This document shows positions 16,253-24,454 of a stretch of DNA of 59,951 nucleotides, piece after piece (position 1 is the first letter of the stretch; every line of letters starts with the position of its first letter). A program made the position numbers and the translations under genes. Origin of the DNA: an uncultured Collinsella sp. (GTDB lineage: Bacteria > Actinomycetota > Coriobacteriia > Coriobacteriales > Coriobacteriaceae); contig CABUNB010000007.1 of assembly GCA_902492755.1 (NCBI GenBank), positions 1 to 59,951 of the forward strand. The letters run 5' to 3'. Under the pieces are notes generated by a model that had not been told where the DNA came from, searched no databases, and saw only the letters and a list, made by a program, of their open reading frames with translations.

Positions 16253-16339
16253 ATGAGTATTGACGATGTCCTGACGTTGTTATTACTTGTAATCGCGGCC
16301 GTGGAGCTCGGCATCCACATTGGAGGTCGAATGAAATAG
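16253..16339 (+). CDS. 28-aa hydrophobic peptide, candidate holin-like type I toxin
   Basis: A short gene with an excellent AAGGAG site 7-8 nt before ATG 16253. It encodes an acidic start (MSIDD), a single hydrophobic helix (VLTLLLLVIAAVELGIHI) and a basic end (GGRMK). This layout is typical of small type I toxins annotated as putative holin-like toxins. The 5' leader contains TGAAGCAGATGG (about 16207-16218), whose complement CCATCTGCTTCA appears about 200 nt downstream (16420-16431), so a convergent antisense or long-range pairing is possible. Function is inference; the coding nature is supported mainly by the ribosome binding site and membrane-peptide pattern. Confidence 0.5.
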   Translation: MSIDDVLTLLLLVIAAVELGIHIGGRMK

Positions 16340-16546
16340 CCGCCCCCGCGTAATGCGAAGACGGCCACTTCTCACGCCAAAAACGTGTTTCGGAGTTGGC
16401 TAACCCGCGGCAACGGGTGCCATCTGCTTCATCTTATGAGAATCCCCGTCTCATTTCAACAAGCCCCAAGGGCTCAAATGGAATCGCGATAATACCTATA
16501 ATGGCGATAGCTAAAACACGATTTGCTTCCCCATCGGAGGATGTTT

Positions 16547-17341
16547 ATGACCGAAACCGCTGCTGCTCTCGTCGAGACGCGTGATACCAAGCTCGAAATC
16601 ATCATGGGCCGCAAGGCACTCGACAAGCTCGCTGACGCCACGGTGCTGGTACTCGGCTGCGGCGGCGTGGGCTCCAACTGCTGTGAAGCACTTGCCCGCG
16701 GCGGCATTGGCCATTTCGTAATTCTGGATAAAGACATCATCGCGCCAAGCAATATCAATCGCCAGGCCATCGCCTTTCACAGCACCGTCGGCAAGCGCAA
16801 GGTAGACGTGATGGAAGCCATGATCCACGATATCAATCCAGCCGCCACCGTCATCAAGCGTACTGAATACCTGTTGAGCGATAACATCGACGAATTCCTT
16901 GCGAGCGTTTTTGAGCAGACAGGTGGCAAGCTCGACTACGTCGTCGACGCCATTGACACCATCTCCGCCAAGCTCACCGTTGCCAAATATGCTCAGGACC
17001 ACGACATTCGCCTGGTGAGCTCCATGGGCGGCGGCAACAAGCTGCATCCCGAGTGCCTGCGCTTTGCCGACATTTTCGAAACGGTCCGCGATCCCATGAG
17101 CCGCATTATGCGCAAAGAGTGCAAGAAGCGCGGCATCAAAAGTCTTCATGTACTGTTTAGCTGCGAGGAGTCGGTCAAGACCCAGCGCCGTGACCCCTCC
17201 AACATCCACGAGCGCACCGAGCTCGGAACCGCCAGCTTTATGCCGCCCATCATGGGTCAGATGATTGCCGGCGAGGTCATTCGCCAGATCAGTGGGCGCG
17301 GGTGCGAGCGCGTACGCGCCGACGGCCAGCGCTTGGACTAA
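16547..17341 (+). CDS. tcdA: tRNA threonylcarbamoyladenosine dehydratase TcdA
   Basis: 264-aa E1-like ThiF/MoeB-family enzyme that cyclises N6-threonylcarbamoyladenosine at tRNA position 37 using ATP. The Rossmann motif VLGCGGVGSNCCEALARGG spans residues ~39-57. The adenylation Asp is in ILDKDII, then NINRQ, the acceptor loop DAIDTISAK and SMGGGNKLHPE. Length is close to E. coli TcdA. ATG 16547 has GGAGG 6-7 nt upstream; ATG 16541 is too close to it. The TatD-family gene follows after 14 nt. Confidence 0.88.
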   Translation: MTETAAALVETRDTKLEIIMGRKALDKLADATVLVLGCGGVGSNCCEALARGGIGHFVILDKDIIAPSNINRQAIAFHSTVGKRKVDVMEAMIHDINPAATVIKRTEYLLSDNIDEFLASVFEQTGGKLDYVVDAIDTISAKLTVAKYAQDHDIRLVSSMGGGNKLHPECLRFADIFETVRDPMSRIMRKECKKRGIKSLHVLFSCEESVKTQRRDPSNIHERTELGTASFMPPIMGQMIAGEVIRQISGRGCERVRADGQRLD

Positions 17342-17355
17342 CAGGGTACACCACG

Positions 17356-18138
17356 ATGGAGCTGCAGCTGTTTGATGCGCACTGTCATCTCGATTTGATG
17401 GCTTACCCGAATACTGTTGCCGATGAAACTGCGGCTATAGGGCTGGGGGTCTTTGATTGCGGGGCCGACCCACGCGACTTCGCGGCAGCGAAAAAGCGTG
17501 CCAGCCGCTACCCAAACATTATCGCGGGCGTCGGCCTTCATCCCTGGTGGCTCGTCGACGGCCGCTGCGGTCCCGCCGAAGTCAATCTGCTTTGCGAAGC
17601 TGCGGCCCAAGAGCGCTACATCGGCGAGGTGGGACTCGACTTTTCCGCGCGCTTTGCCGGAAGCGAGCCGCTGCAAACACAGGCACTTGACCGGCTCTGC
17701 GATACACTCGTGCAGCATCCTCTTACCGGGCGCATGATATCAATTCACGCCGTTCGTTCGGCAGGAGCCGTACTAGACGTCCTCGAATCGCATGGACTAC
17801 TCATCCCAAACCCCGACTCCCCCGCTATCATCTTCCACTGGTTTAGCGGCACTTCGGACGAACTCATTCGCGCGCGCAACGCGGGTTGCTATTTTTCCGT
17901 CAACGAACGCATGCTCGCGTCTAAGCGAGGACGCGAATACGTACGACAGATTCCACTCGACCATTTACTGCTCGAGACCGATGCGCCAGCCGAAGCAAAT
18001 ACGGAAACCTCAGCGCGACAGCTCGCCGACTCACTCGCGAGAGCTTCCAAAGTCATCACCCAACTTAAAACCCGCGATGCGGGGAGCATCGAGTCGATCA
18101 TTTTAGACAACTCACGCTCCATTTTTGGCCTTCGCTAA
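17356..18138 (+). CDS. TatD-family metal-dependent hydrolase
   Basis: 260-aa TIM-barrel amidohydrolase-superfamily nuclease. The metal-binding N-terminal motif is LFDAHCHLD (residues ~5-13). GVGLHPWW, then YIGEVGLDFS with the metal-bridging Glu, SIHAVRSAG, IFHWFSG and LLETDAPAE near 215 follow. Family members act as 3'-5' exonucleases or deacylases on nucleic-acid ends. It is somewhat diverged (ISIHAVR in place of IVIHSR), so the exact substrate is uncertain. It starts at ATG 17356 and is probably co-transcribed with tcdA. Confidence 0.82.
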   Translation: MELQLFDAHCHLDLMAYPNTVADETAAIGLGVFDCGADPRDFAAAKKRASRYPNIIAGVGLHPWWLVDGRCGPAEVNLLCEAAAQERYIGEVGLDFSARFAGSEPLQTQALDRLCDTLVQHPLTGRMISIHAVRSAGAVLDVLESHGLLIPNPDSPAIIFHWFSGTSDELIRARNAGCYFSVNERMLASKRGREYVRQIPLDHLLLETDAPAEANTETSARQLADSLARASKVITQLKTRDAGSIESIILDNSRSIFGLR

Positions 18139-18158
18139 CCCCGGTGGGCAGATAATAT

Positions 18159-18358
18159 CAAATATGAGTACTGTTGCCAAACTAGTCACATTATTTTACG
18201 GCAAAATAGCGCCCTGATAATATACATCTGTCCATTATCAGGGCGCTTTAAGATGGTTTAAGTCATTTTTAACAGGTGTTTATCGCTCGCTGACACCCAA
18301 GTAGTGCCTCAAAGGCTTGATTTTGCTGTTACTAGATTAGTGACAGTACTCATATTTG
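18159..18358. repeat. 200-bp element bounded by 16-bp inverted repeats
   Basis: CAAATATGAGTACTGT at 18159-18174 recurs as its exact complement at 18343-18358, with weaker matching further in (CTAGT/ACTAG and TTTTGC segments). It lies between convergent genes and contains the bidirectional terminator 18209-18250. No reading frame is present. The size and terminal repeats suggest a MITE-like or REP-type element. Confidence 0.5.
18209..18250. terminator. Bidirectional terminator between tatD-family gene and frlD
   Basis: A 13-bp perfect stem (GCGCCCTGATAAT / ATTATCAGGGCGC) with a 12-nt loop. TTTA follows on the plus strand, and TATTTTGCC follows on the minus strand. Confidence 0.8.
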
Positions 18359-18375
18359 GCATTTTTTGCCCACGG

Positions 18376-18411
18376 AGTCCCGGGGAGGCGACAATTCGAC
18401 TCCCCGGGACT
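18376..18411 (-). terminator. Stem-loop just after frlD
   Basis: AGTCCCGGGGAG pairs perfectly with CTCCCCGGGACT around a 12-nt loop, 7 nt past the frlD stop. No U-tract follows on the minus strand, so it probably acts with the next hairpin (18209-18250) or protects the operon's 3' end. Confidence 0.45.
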
Positions 18412-18417
18412 GCTCAA

Positions 18418-19281
18418 CTATTCAAAAATTGGTGCTCCGTGGCCCCAAGAACCCTCCATGCCGCACACGGTCGAGGCAAACCCGGCAGCAAAGTCGAGCG
18501 CGCGCTCGATGGCCTCGGCGCCATCTTCGCCACGCTTGGCGGAATCGAGATAGCACATTAAAAACGAGGTGAGGAACGAGTCGCCCGCCCCCATGGTGTC
18601 CTTCATGTCCGTTACCGGTTTAGCCAGCTGGCGGTAATAACGCTCGCCGTCGTAAGCAATGCAGCCCTCGGCGCCCGCCGTAGCCGACGCAAAACGCGGA
18701 CCCAAGCCCTTCACCCATGCCAGACGCTCGCGGATCTCGTCCTCACTCGCAGCATCCGCCGCACTAAAGAAAGCGAAATCGACGTAGGGCGCAATCTGCT
18801 CGTAGTACTCGTCGGTGGAGTCGTCCGAAAAGTCAAAAGAGACCGTGACGCCCGCAGCCTTCAACTTGGGCAGCTCGCGCTCGGTAAAGCAATAATTGCC
18901 CGAATGAACCACATCGAACTGCTTCATGTACGCAAGGTCAAAGCGATCGAGGACATAGCGCGCATCGCCACGGATACCGCCCTCGTTGGAGCCAAGGAAG
19001 ACACGGTCACCGTCAACGACGGTCACGCGAGCCGCTCCGTTCTCGCCAATCATCTGCTCGCACTTGTCAAGCTCGATACCCTCATCTTCGAGACTTGCAA
19101 TGACATGCTCGGCAGCGGCGTCATTGCCAAAAATACCCATGTATGCAGAGCGTGCGGCACCGCATTTCTTGGCATAAACGGCAAAGTTCACCGCATTGCC
19201 GCCAGGATACATGGTATGGATATGCTCATAGCGATCGACGACGTTGTCGCCAAATCCGAGCGCGTTAACGTTAAATGCCAT
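18418..19281 (-). CDS. frlD: Fructoselysine 6-kinase-type PfkB kinase
   Basis: 287-aa ribokinase-family kinase, predicted to phosphorylate fructoselysine at C6 with ATP. PfkB signatures: YPGGNAVNFAVYAKKCGA near residue 25-42 and the catalytic DTMGAGDSFLTSF near 225-238 (Asp base in GAGD). The short form without a long lid matches FrlD. Assignment to fructoselysine rests on neighbours: a deglycase (frlB), epimerase (frlC) and GntR regulator (frlR) on the same strand. It is last in the operon, 14 nt after frlB. ATG 19281 with AGAAGGGAC upstream. Confidence 0.85.
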   Translation of the reverse strand: MAFNVNALGFGDNVVDRYEHIHTMYPGGNAVNFAVYAKKCGAARSAYMGIFGNDAAAEHVIASLEDEGIELDKCEQMIGENGAARVTVVDGDRVFLGSNEGGIRGDARYVLDRFDLAYMKQFDVVHSGNYCFTERELPKLKAAGVTVSFDFSDDSTDEYYEQIAPYVDFAFFSAADAASEDEIRERLAWVKGLGPRFASATAGAEGCIAYDGERYYRQLAKPVTDMKDTMGAGDSFLTSFLMCYLDSAKRGEDGAEAIERALDFAAGFASTVCGMEGSWGHGAPIFE

Positions 19282-19295
19282 GGCCCTTGTCCCTT

Positions 19296-20264
19296 CTAGT
19301 ACTCGACAACACCCATATAGCGGCGGAAATCGGGATCGTGATCAAACACCTTGCCGCGTGCAGCACGCAGCTCGCAGTTCATGGCGTAGAACAGCACCGG
19401 GTCCAAATAGGCACGGACGCTCGCCGGCACGGCTTCCATACCGTACTCCTTGGCATCGAGCACCATTAGCGTATCGGTATGCGTCTTAAGGAACGCCAGG
19501 GCGCGCTCGTCCATAGCACGGCACTCGCTGGAGCCCACCTGCAGGAAGTAAAAAACGCCATCCTGAGTAGCCTCGAAGGGACCGTGGAAGTACTCGGCAG
19601 AGTGGATGTAGCTGCAGTGCTGCCACTGCATCTCCATAAGAGAGCAGATAGCGAAACCGTAGGTCTGGCTAAAGTTGGGACCGCTGCCCAGAATATAGAA
19701 GAACTCGTGCTCCTGGCAAAGCTTGGCAAAGCGATCGCCCAGCTCGGCATTTACCTTCTCGCGTGCCGGGGGAAGAATCTTATCCATCTCGGCAATACCG
19801 GCATACATATCGGCAAGATCGGCGTAGCCCTCCTGCTGATCGAGCAGCTCTGCCGCAAGCGACAGCGAAATGCCAGCGGGGACCTCGGCCTGCGGCACGC
19901 CCTCGCCCCATGGGTAGACCCACGTGGTCCACTTGCCGGAGTCAATCTTGGATCCAGCGTTGTCGGTCTGGGCGATCACCGTAGCGCCGGCAGCAAGGGC
20001 AATCTCGCAGCCCTCGACGACTTCTGGGGTGTTGCCACTGTGGCTACAAGCGATGACCAGGGACTTCTCGCCCAGACGACGCGGACGCATGATATCGAAC
20101 TCGCGAGCCGTATAGATATACGAAGTGAAGGTGGTTGCCTCGCGCTGCAGAAGCTCATGAGCCGGGATCAAATCGATCATGGAGCCACCGCAAGCAATCC
20201 AGTAGACGCTGTCGAACTTGCCCTTCTCGGCAATTGCCTCTTTGATCAAATCGTGTGCGTTCAT
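19296..20264 (-). CDS. frlB: Fructoselysine-6-phosphate deglycase (SIS domain)
   Basis: 322-aa protein with two SIS domains (about 30-165 and 190-315), predicted to split fructoselysine-6-phosphate into lysine and glucose-6-phosphate. Sugar-phosphate loops are visible: IACGGSMIDLI near 24-34, IACSHSGNTPEV near 80-91, and YILGSGPNFSQTYGFA near 195-210. HSAEYFHGPFEA (about 237-248) carries the conserved Glu/His region of GlmS-like isomerases. ATG 20264 has AAAGGA upstream, and the in-frame start at 20297 lacks one. It lies between frlC and frlD in one operon. Confidence 0.88.
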   Translation of the reverse strand: MNAHDLIKEAIAEKGKFDSVYWIACGGSMIDLIPAHELLQREATTFTSYIYTAREFDIMRPRRLGEKSLVIACSHSGNTPEVVEGCEIALAAGATVIAQTDNAGSKIDSGKWTTWVYPWGEGVPQAEVPAGISLSLAAELLDQQEGYADLADMYAGIAEMDKILPPAREKVNAELGDRFAKLCQEHEFFYILGSGPNFSQTYGFAICSLMEMQWQHCSYIHSAEYFHGPFEATQDGVFYFLQVGSSECRAMDERALAFLKTHTDTLMVLDAKEYGMEAVPASVRAYLDPVLFYAMNCELRAARGKVFDHDPDFRRYMGVVEY

Positions 20265-20326
20265 ATCCAGTTCCTTTCTTATTTGGGCCGCAACCAATGA
20301 CGTTGACTGCGTGGCCGATAGTTGTT

Positions 20327-21178
20327 TTAGTCAATCAGATATTTCTCGAATGCGGCCATGTTCTTGGCATCTGCCGCCGCCGGGTCATCGTAGTAACGAC
20401 CGTCCGTGATTTCCTGGCCCAGCATGCCGTCGAAACCATGGGCGTTGAGTGTGGCGACGAAGGCGTCCATATCGTGCTTGCCATCGCCCCACACCAGATG
20501 GCCATACGGGTCGCCGTCGATAAAGTGCATCTCGTGAATTGCCCCATCACCAAAGGCGGCAAACCAGTCCTCGAGCGTCTCGCCCGCAACGCCCATCGCA
20601 GTTGTATCAACCATGGGCTGTAAGTACGGGCTCGCGACCTCGTCAATCATGCGCTTCGCATCGGAAACCGTCGTCACAAGGTTGCTCTCCTCGGGGCGCA
20701 GGCTTTCCATCGTAAGCACCAGACCGTGCTCGCCGGCATACTCCGCCAGAATGGACAAGTGCTCGCGGCTGCGCTTCCAGGCTTCCTCGCGGTCCTCATC
20801 CCAGTCGCCCCAGCCCGAGTTGACGGACATACGGTCGCACCCAAGCACCTCAGCAAGCTCAATGCCGTGCTTAAAGTACGCCAGGCTGCGCTGTTCATGC
20901 AGCGGTTTGCGTGCGCAGTACTGCCAAGGATAGATAACATTCTCGGGGCACAGAGTACGATACCTAAGCCCACGATCTACAGCCTTTTTCGCCAGGGCCT
21001 CAGCCTCAAAGTAGCCCGTGTGGTCGAGCGTCACATGCGGCTCCGCACACCAAAGCTCAATGGACTCAAAGCCCAAGCGCTGCTGCACATCAAGGAAGTA
21101 ATCGAGCGACCACATGATGTAATGGATATTCATGCCCGCAATCTGTTCGCGGCGCAGCGTCGGTTTGGATTCAGACAT
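20327..21178 (-). CDS. frlC: Fructoselysine 3-epimerase-type TIM-barrel protein
   Basis: 283-aa AP-endonuclease-2/xylose-isomerase-like TIM barrel. In E. coli, FrlC interconverts psicoselysine and fructoselysine. Metal ligands are visible: ELWCAEPHV, LTMESLRPEESN (Glu), MVDTTAMG, HEMHFIDGDPYGHLVWGDG (Asp/His) and a terminal GQEIT (Glu). ATG 21178 has AGGAGG 7 nt upstream. It begins 1 nt after the amidohydrolase stop codon, so the two are tightly coupled. The epimerase role is inferred from the frl context. Confidence 0.82.
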   Translation of the reverse strand: MSESKPTLRREQIAGMNIHYIMWSLDYFLDVQQRLGFESIELWCAEPHVTLDHTGYFEAEALAKKAVDRGLRYRTLCPENVIYPWQYCARKPLHEQRSLAYFKHGIELAEVLGCDRMSVNSGWGDWDEDREEAWKRSREHLSILAEYAGEHGLVLTMESLRPEESNLVTTVSDAKRMIDEVASPYLQPMVDTTAMGVAGETLEDWFAAFGDGAIHEMHFIDGDPYGHLVWGDGKHDMDAFVATLNAHGFDGMLGQEITDGRYYDDPAAADAKNMAAFEKYLID

Positions 21179-21179
21179 C

Positions 21180-22763
21180 TTATGCCTCCTTATTTCGATC
21201 GAACACGATTTGTCCGTCCGACATCGTCATATCAACCGAAAGATTGCGTGCGTCGCGATAATCGAGGTCGAATACATCCCGATCGAGCACGCAGATATCG
21301 GCAAGCTTGCCAACCTCAAGCGTACCCAGCTCGTCTTCGCGCATCAGATCGTGCGCGCCCCCGGCAGTCCAAGCGCGCAAGAGCTCGACAAGCGTCAGCG
21401 CGTTGACCTCATTCACGGGCAGTCCGTCGTCGAAGTATCCGCCGCATGCACTGTAGATTGACTCGCCCAGGCTCGGAATCAACAGCGGTAAATCCGTGCC
21501 ACAGCACACTGTGCATCCGGAATCTTCCATTCCGCGGCGATTCCAGCTATGCAAAAGTCGCGTCTCGCCAATTTGTCGACGCATCATCGACAGGCAGTCC
21601 TCGCGCCTGTCCAGCGTCAAAATCTGCGGATAGACCTCGCAAATTCCACCTAACTTGCCAAACTCGACAAGATCGGTCGGGTCAGAGTTCTCGAGATCGG
21701 TAATCGCATGGCGGCGAAGCATCCGTCCATGCTCGTCTCGAGGCAGCGAGGCATAGAGCGCCACGGTGCGGCGAACGGCGCCATCGCCCTGGCAATGCAA
21801 GGAATATCGGAAGCCGTCAGCATCAATTGCACGCAGCTCGTTCTCAATCAGATCCCACTCGGGCTCTTCGACAACCGTCTTGCCGGCAGCTCCCGCATCG
21901 GCCGTGTCCTCATAGGGGTCAATCATCTCGGCAAGCCCCGCCCATACGCCGCGATCGGTCATACGGTTGAAGCCAGAAAAGCGAACGAACGGTCCCCGGA
22001 AGCGCTCTCGCGCCTCGCGGGCATATGCCAGATTTGCACCGGCACCCACCGGCTGCGACATCATAGAGACGCGAACCGTCAGCTCACCAGATTCCTCACG
22101 GCGAGCCATTTCGTCGGCAAAGCCGTAGTAGTCATCAAACGCCATCTCCTTGATGGCGGTAACGCCGCGCTCGTTAAGCATGCCCATGTAGTCAGAATAC
22201 CCGGCGCGCACCTCGGGTAGCGCGAGGAAATCGCTCATCATGCGCCAGATCTTCTCGGCATAGCACGCCTGGGGTGTAAAGCCGTATCGCACACTGGCGG
22301 CAGCATTGAGAACGCAGGTCTCCGCACCCGGTGTAAAGCAGACGACAGGGATATCGCCAAAACAATCGTCAAACACAGCTGCCGTATTTGCGTTCTCGGC
22401 ATCCGATGCCAACGTTTCGGGTAGGTTGTGGCCAAAAGCCGCCGCGCAATCCGGATGATCTTCTTTCCATGCACACAAGAGCGTCACGGCCTCTTTGGCA
22501 TCAACGATGCCGGACAGATCAGACCCCAACGTCCGCAGCGCCCAGCCTGTATAGAAGGTATGCACATCGATCAAGCCAGGCATGACGGTGCGGTCGCCCA
22601 GGTCAACTACCTCGTCCGCCTGGGTCAAATACGAAGCCACCTCGCACTTGGTGCCAACAGCCTCAATTCGATTGCCGAGGACCGCTACGAAACCTTCAAA
22701 CGGCAGGTCCCCCGTACCGGTAAAGACGCTCTTAGACGTCAGGACCGTCAAACGATCAGACAT
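21180..22763 (-). CDS. YtcJ-like amidohydrolase with altered metal site, in frl operon
   Basis: 527-aa amidohydrolase-3/YtcJ-type protein. The N-terminal beta-sandwich leads into MPGLIDVHTFYTGW (residues 61-74). YSLHCQGDGAVRR (320-332) and VCCGTDLPLLIPSLGES follow, matching the family's HxxGDxA and GSD motifs. Two canonical metal-site positions differ: the usual HxH reads HTF at 68-70, and the usual IEH reads AITDLE at 353-358. It may bind fewer metal ions or use a different chemistry. ATG 22763 (AGGTGG 5 nt upstream) starts just after the permease stop. No amidohydrolase is needed in the classical frl pathway, so it may process the imported substrate. That is inference. Confidence 0.75.
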   Translation of the reverse strand: MSDRLTVLTSKSVFTGTGDLPFEGFVAVLGNRIEAVGTKCEVASYLTQADEVVDLGDRTVMPGLIDVHTFYTGWALRTLGSDLSGIVDAKEAVTLLCAWKEDHPDCAAAFGHNLPETLASDAENANTAAVFDDCFGDIPVVCFTPGAETCVLNAAASVRYGFTPQACYAEKIWRMMSDFLALPEVRAGYSDYMGMLNERGVTAIKEMAFDDYYGFADEMARREESGELTVRVSMMSQPVGAGANLAYAREARERFRGPFVRFSGFNRMTDRGVWAGLAEMIDPYEDTADAGAAGKTVVEEPEWDLIENELRAIDADGFRYSLHCQGDGAVRRTVALYASLPRDEHGRMLRRHAITDLENSDPTDLVEFGKLGGICEVYPQILTLDRREDCLSMMRRQIGETRLLHSWNRRGMEDSGCTVCCGTDLPLLIPSLGESIYSACGGYFDDGLPVNEVNALTLVELLRAWTAGGAHDLMREDELGTLEVGKLADICVLDRDVFDLDYRDARNLSVDMTMSDGQIVFDRNKEA

Positions 22764-22772
22764 CACAACCAC

Positions 22773-24236
22773 CTATGCCGGAAGCATGCCAGAGATTGCC
22801 GTTACGATCAGACCAAAGACGACCATGAAAATGAAGAACTTCCAAATGGTCTTCCACCATTGGCCAAACGAAATCTTCGCCACGGCAAGGCCGGCGACCG
22901 TCATGCCCGCCACGGGGCTGATGGTGTTGATGGTCTGGTTGGCAAACTGGAGCGCAGTAACGGCCGCCTCGGGATTGAGGCCCATGAGCTCGGTCAGGGG
23001 GCCCATAACGGGCATGGTGAGCGCCGCCAGGCCAGAACTTGAGGGAACCAGCAAAGAGAGCAGGCCAAGGACAATATACATAAACGTGGTGTAGACGGCG
23101 GCGGGTGCACCGGCGAGCGCAGTAGCGAGCGCCTGGAGAATGGTGTCGATGATCATGCCGCCCTCTGCGATGACCAAGATACCGCGAGCGATGCCGATGA
23201 CGATAGCGGCATACGCAAAGTCGGCAATGCCTTTAACAAACTCCTCGGCGATCGTCTGCTGGTCAAGGCCGCCCAGGATACCGGCAAGCAAGCCCATGCC
23301 AAGGAACACGGCGGAAATCTCATTCATGTACCAACCCTGGGTAACAAGACCCCAGACGATAATGCCCATACCGCAAGCAAAATCGATAAGCACGAGCTTC
23401 TGACGGATAGTGAACTCTTCCTCGATGGAGGCATCGGTCACGGAAAACTCGATACGCTTGAGCTTATCGTCCTCGTACGTAATGGACGACTCGGGGTTTT
23501 TCTTGACGCGCATAGCGTAGCGCATGGCCCATGCGATACCAATGGCAGTAAAGATGACCCAAGAAACGGCGCGCAGCCACAGTTGCGGATTGCCCTCGAT
23601 GCCAATGATGCCCTGGGCGATCAAAACATTAAACGGGTCGATGGTCGAGGCACAATATCCCAGGTTAGGACCAAGGAAGCAGATGATAAACGCCGTCATC
23701 GAGTCATAACCGATACCCATCATGATGGGAATGAAGATGGCATAGAACGGCAGGGCTTCCTCAGACATACCAAACGTAGTGCCGCAAATGGACAGCAATG
23801 TCATCGTGATGGGAATGATGAGGATGTCCTTGTTCTTGAGCTTTTTAATCACACGGCTCATGCCGGCATTCAAAGCGTTGGTCTTGGTGATGATTGCGAA
23901 CGATCCGCCAATCAATAAGACGAACGCAACGACGTCGGCAGCCTCCTGGATGCCCTTGGTGGGCGCTTGCAGGACCGCAAAGATATCCTGGCCCAGATTG
24001 ATGGTCTCGCCGATCTCGGAATCGGTGTAGTTCTTATCGACCTGTTCATAGGTTCCAGCAACGGCGACTTCACGCTCGCCTGCCGCTGTCGAAATCGTCT
24101 TGCGCTGATACTGACCAGAGGGAACGATCCAAGTCAGGACCGCAAAGACAACGATCAGCAAGAACATGATCGTATAGACATGCGGTAATTTGAACTTAAA
24201 ACGTCTGTTTGTCTTCTTCGCCTTCGTATCTGACAT
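22773..24236 (-). CDS. YfcC-family permease, probable Amadori-product importer
   Basis: 487-aa membrane protein of the YfcC/DcuC-like family (ion-transporter superfamily): an N-terminal helix (PHVYTIMFLLIVVFAVLTWIV), then a soluble periplasmic-side loop (about 45-80) and about eleven further helices. Signature loops are FGMSEEALPFYAIFIP, and SLLVPSSSGLAALTMPVMGPL with QTINTISPVAG near the end. Known family members are linked to uptake of carboxylates, amino acids or peptides. As the only transporter in the frl cluster it probably imports the glycated amine, replacing E. coli FrlA. ATG 24236 with GGAGG upstream. First gene after frlR. Confidence 0.82.
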   Translation of the reverse strand: MSDTKAKKTNRRFKFKLPHVYTIMFLLIVVFAVLTWIVPSGQYQRKTISTAAGEREVAVAGTYEQVDKNYTDSEIGETINLGQDIFAVLQAPTKGIQEAADVVAFVLLIGGSFAIITKTNALNAGMSRVIKKLKNKDILIIPITMTLLSICGTTFGMSEEALPFYAIFIPIMMGIGYDSMTAFIICFLGPNLGYCASTIDPFNVLIAQGIIGIEGNPQLWLRAVSWVIFTAIGIAWAMRYAMRVKKNPESSITYEDDKLKRIEFSVTDASIEEEFTIRQKLVLIDFACGMGIIVWGLVTQGWYMNEISAVFLGMGLLAGILGGLDQQTIAEEFVKGIADFAYAAIVIGIARGILVIAEGGMIIDTILQALATALAGAPAAVYTTFMYIVLGLLSLLVPSSSGLAALTMPVMGPLTELMGLNPEAAVTALQFANQTINTISPVAGMTVAGLAVAKISFGQWWKTIWKFFIFMVVFGLIVTAISGMLPA

Positions 24237-24295
24237 AGATACCTCCAAAGAACTCGAGACTGCATCGCATCTCGCCTCAACGCTTGTGCAAGGCA

Positions 24296-24311
24296 AACGT
24301 TCTATGACGTT
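24296..24311. promoter_or_regulatory. Candidate operator in the frl promoter region
   Basis: Inverted repeat AACGT-N6-ACGTT lies 60 nt upstream of the permease start, between frlR and the structural genes. It is a plausible site for the GntR-type repressor FrlR, but no second copy or consensus supports it. Confidence 0.25.
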
Positions 24312-24405
24312 CCATAGATTACCAGCAGCTTTTCCCGTCATCAAGATAATTTCAAACTGATTGCCGCGATGCGGTTGAACGGTTGCGTTCGCGCCGTGAA
24401 CGGTA

Positions 24406-24443
24406 TGGAAACGCCCGGTGAGATGATCCACCGGGCGTTTCCA
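24406..24443 (-). terminator. Stem-loop after frlR
   Basis: A perfect 15-bp stem (TGGAAACGCCCGGTG / CACCGGGCGTTTCCA) with an 8-nt loop begins 12 nt after the frlR stop. The U-tract is poor, so termination may be partial. It separates the regulator from the frl structural genes. Confidence 0.6.
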
Positions 24444-24454
24444 TTCGCAATGTC

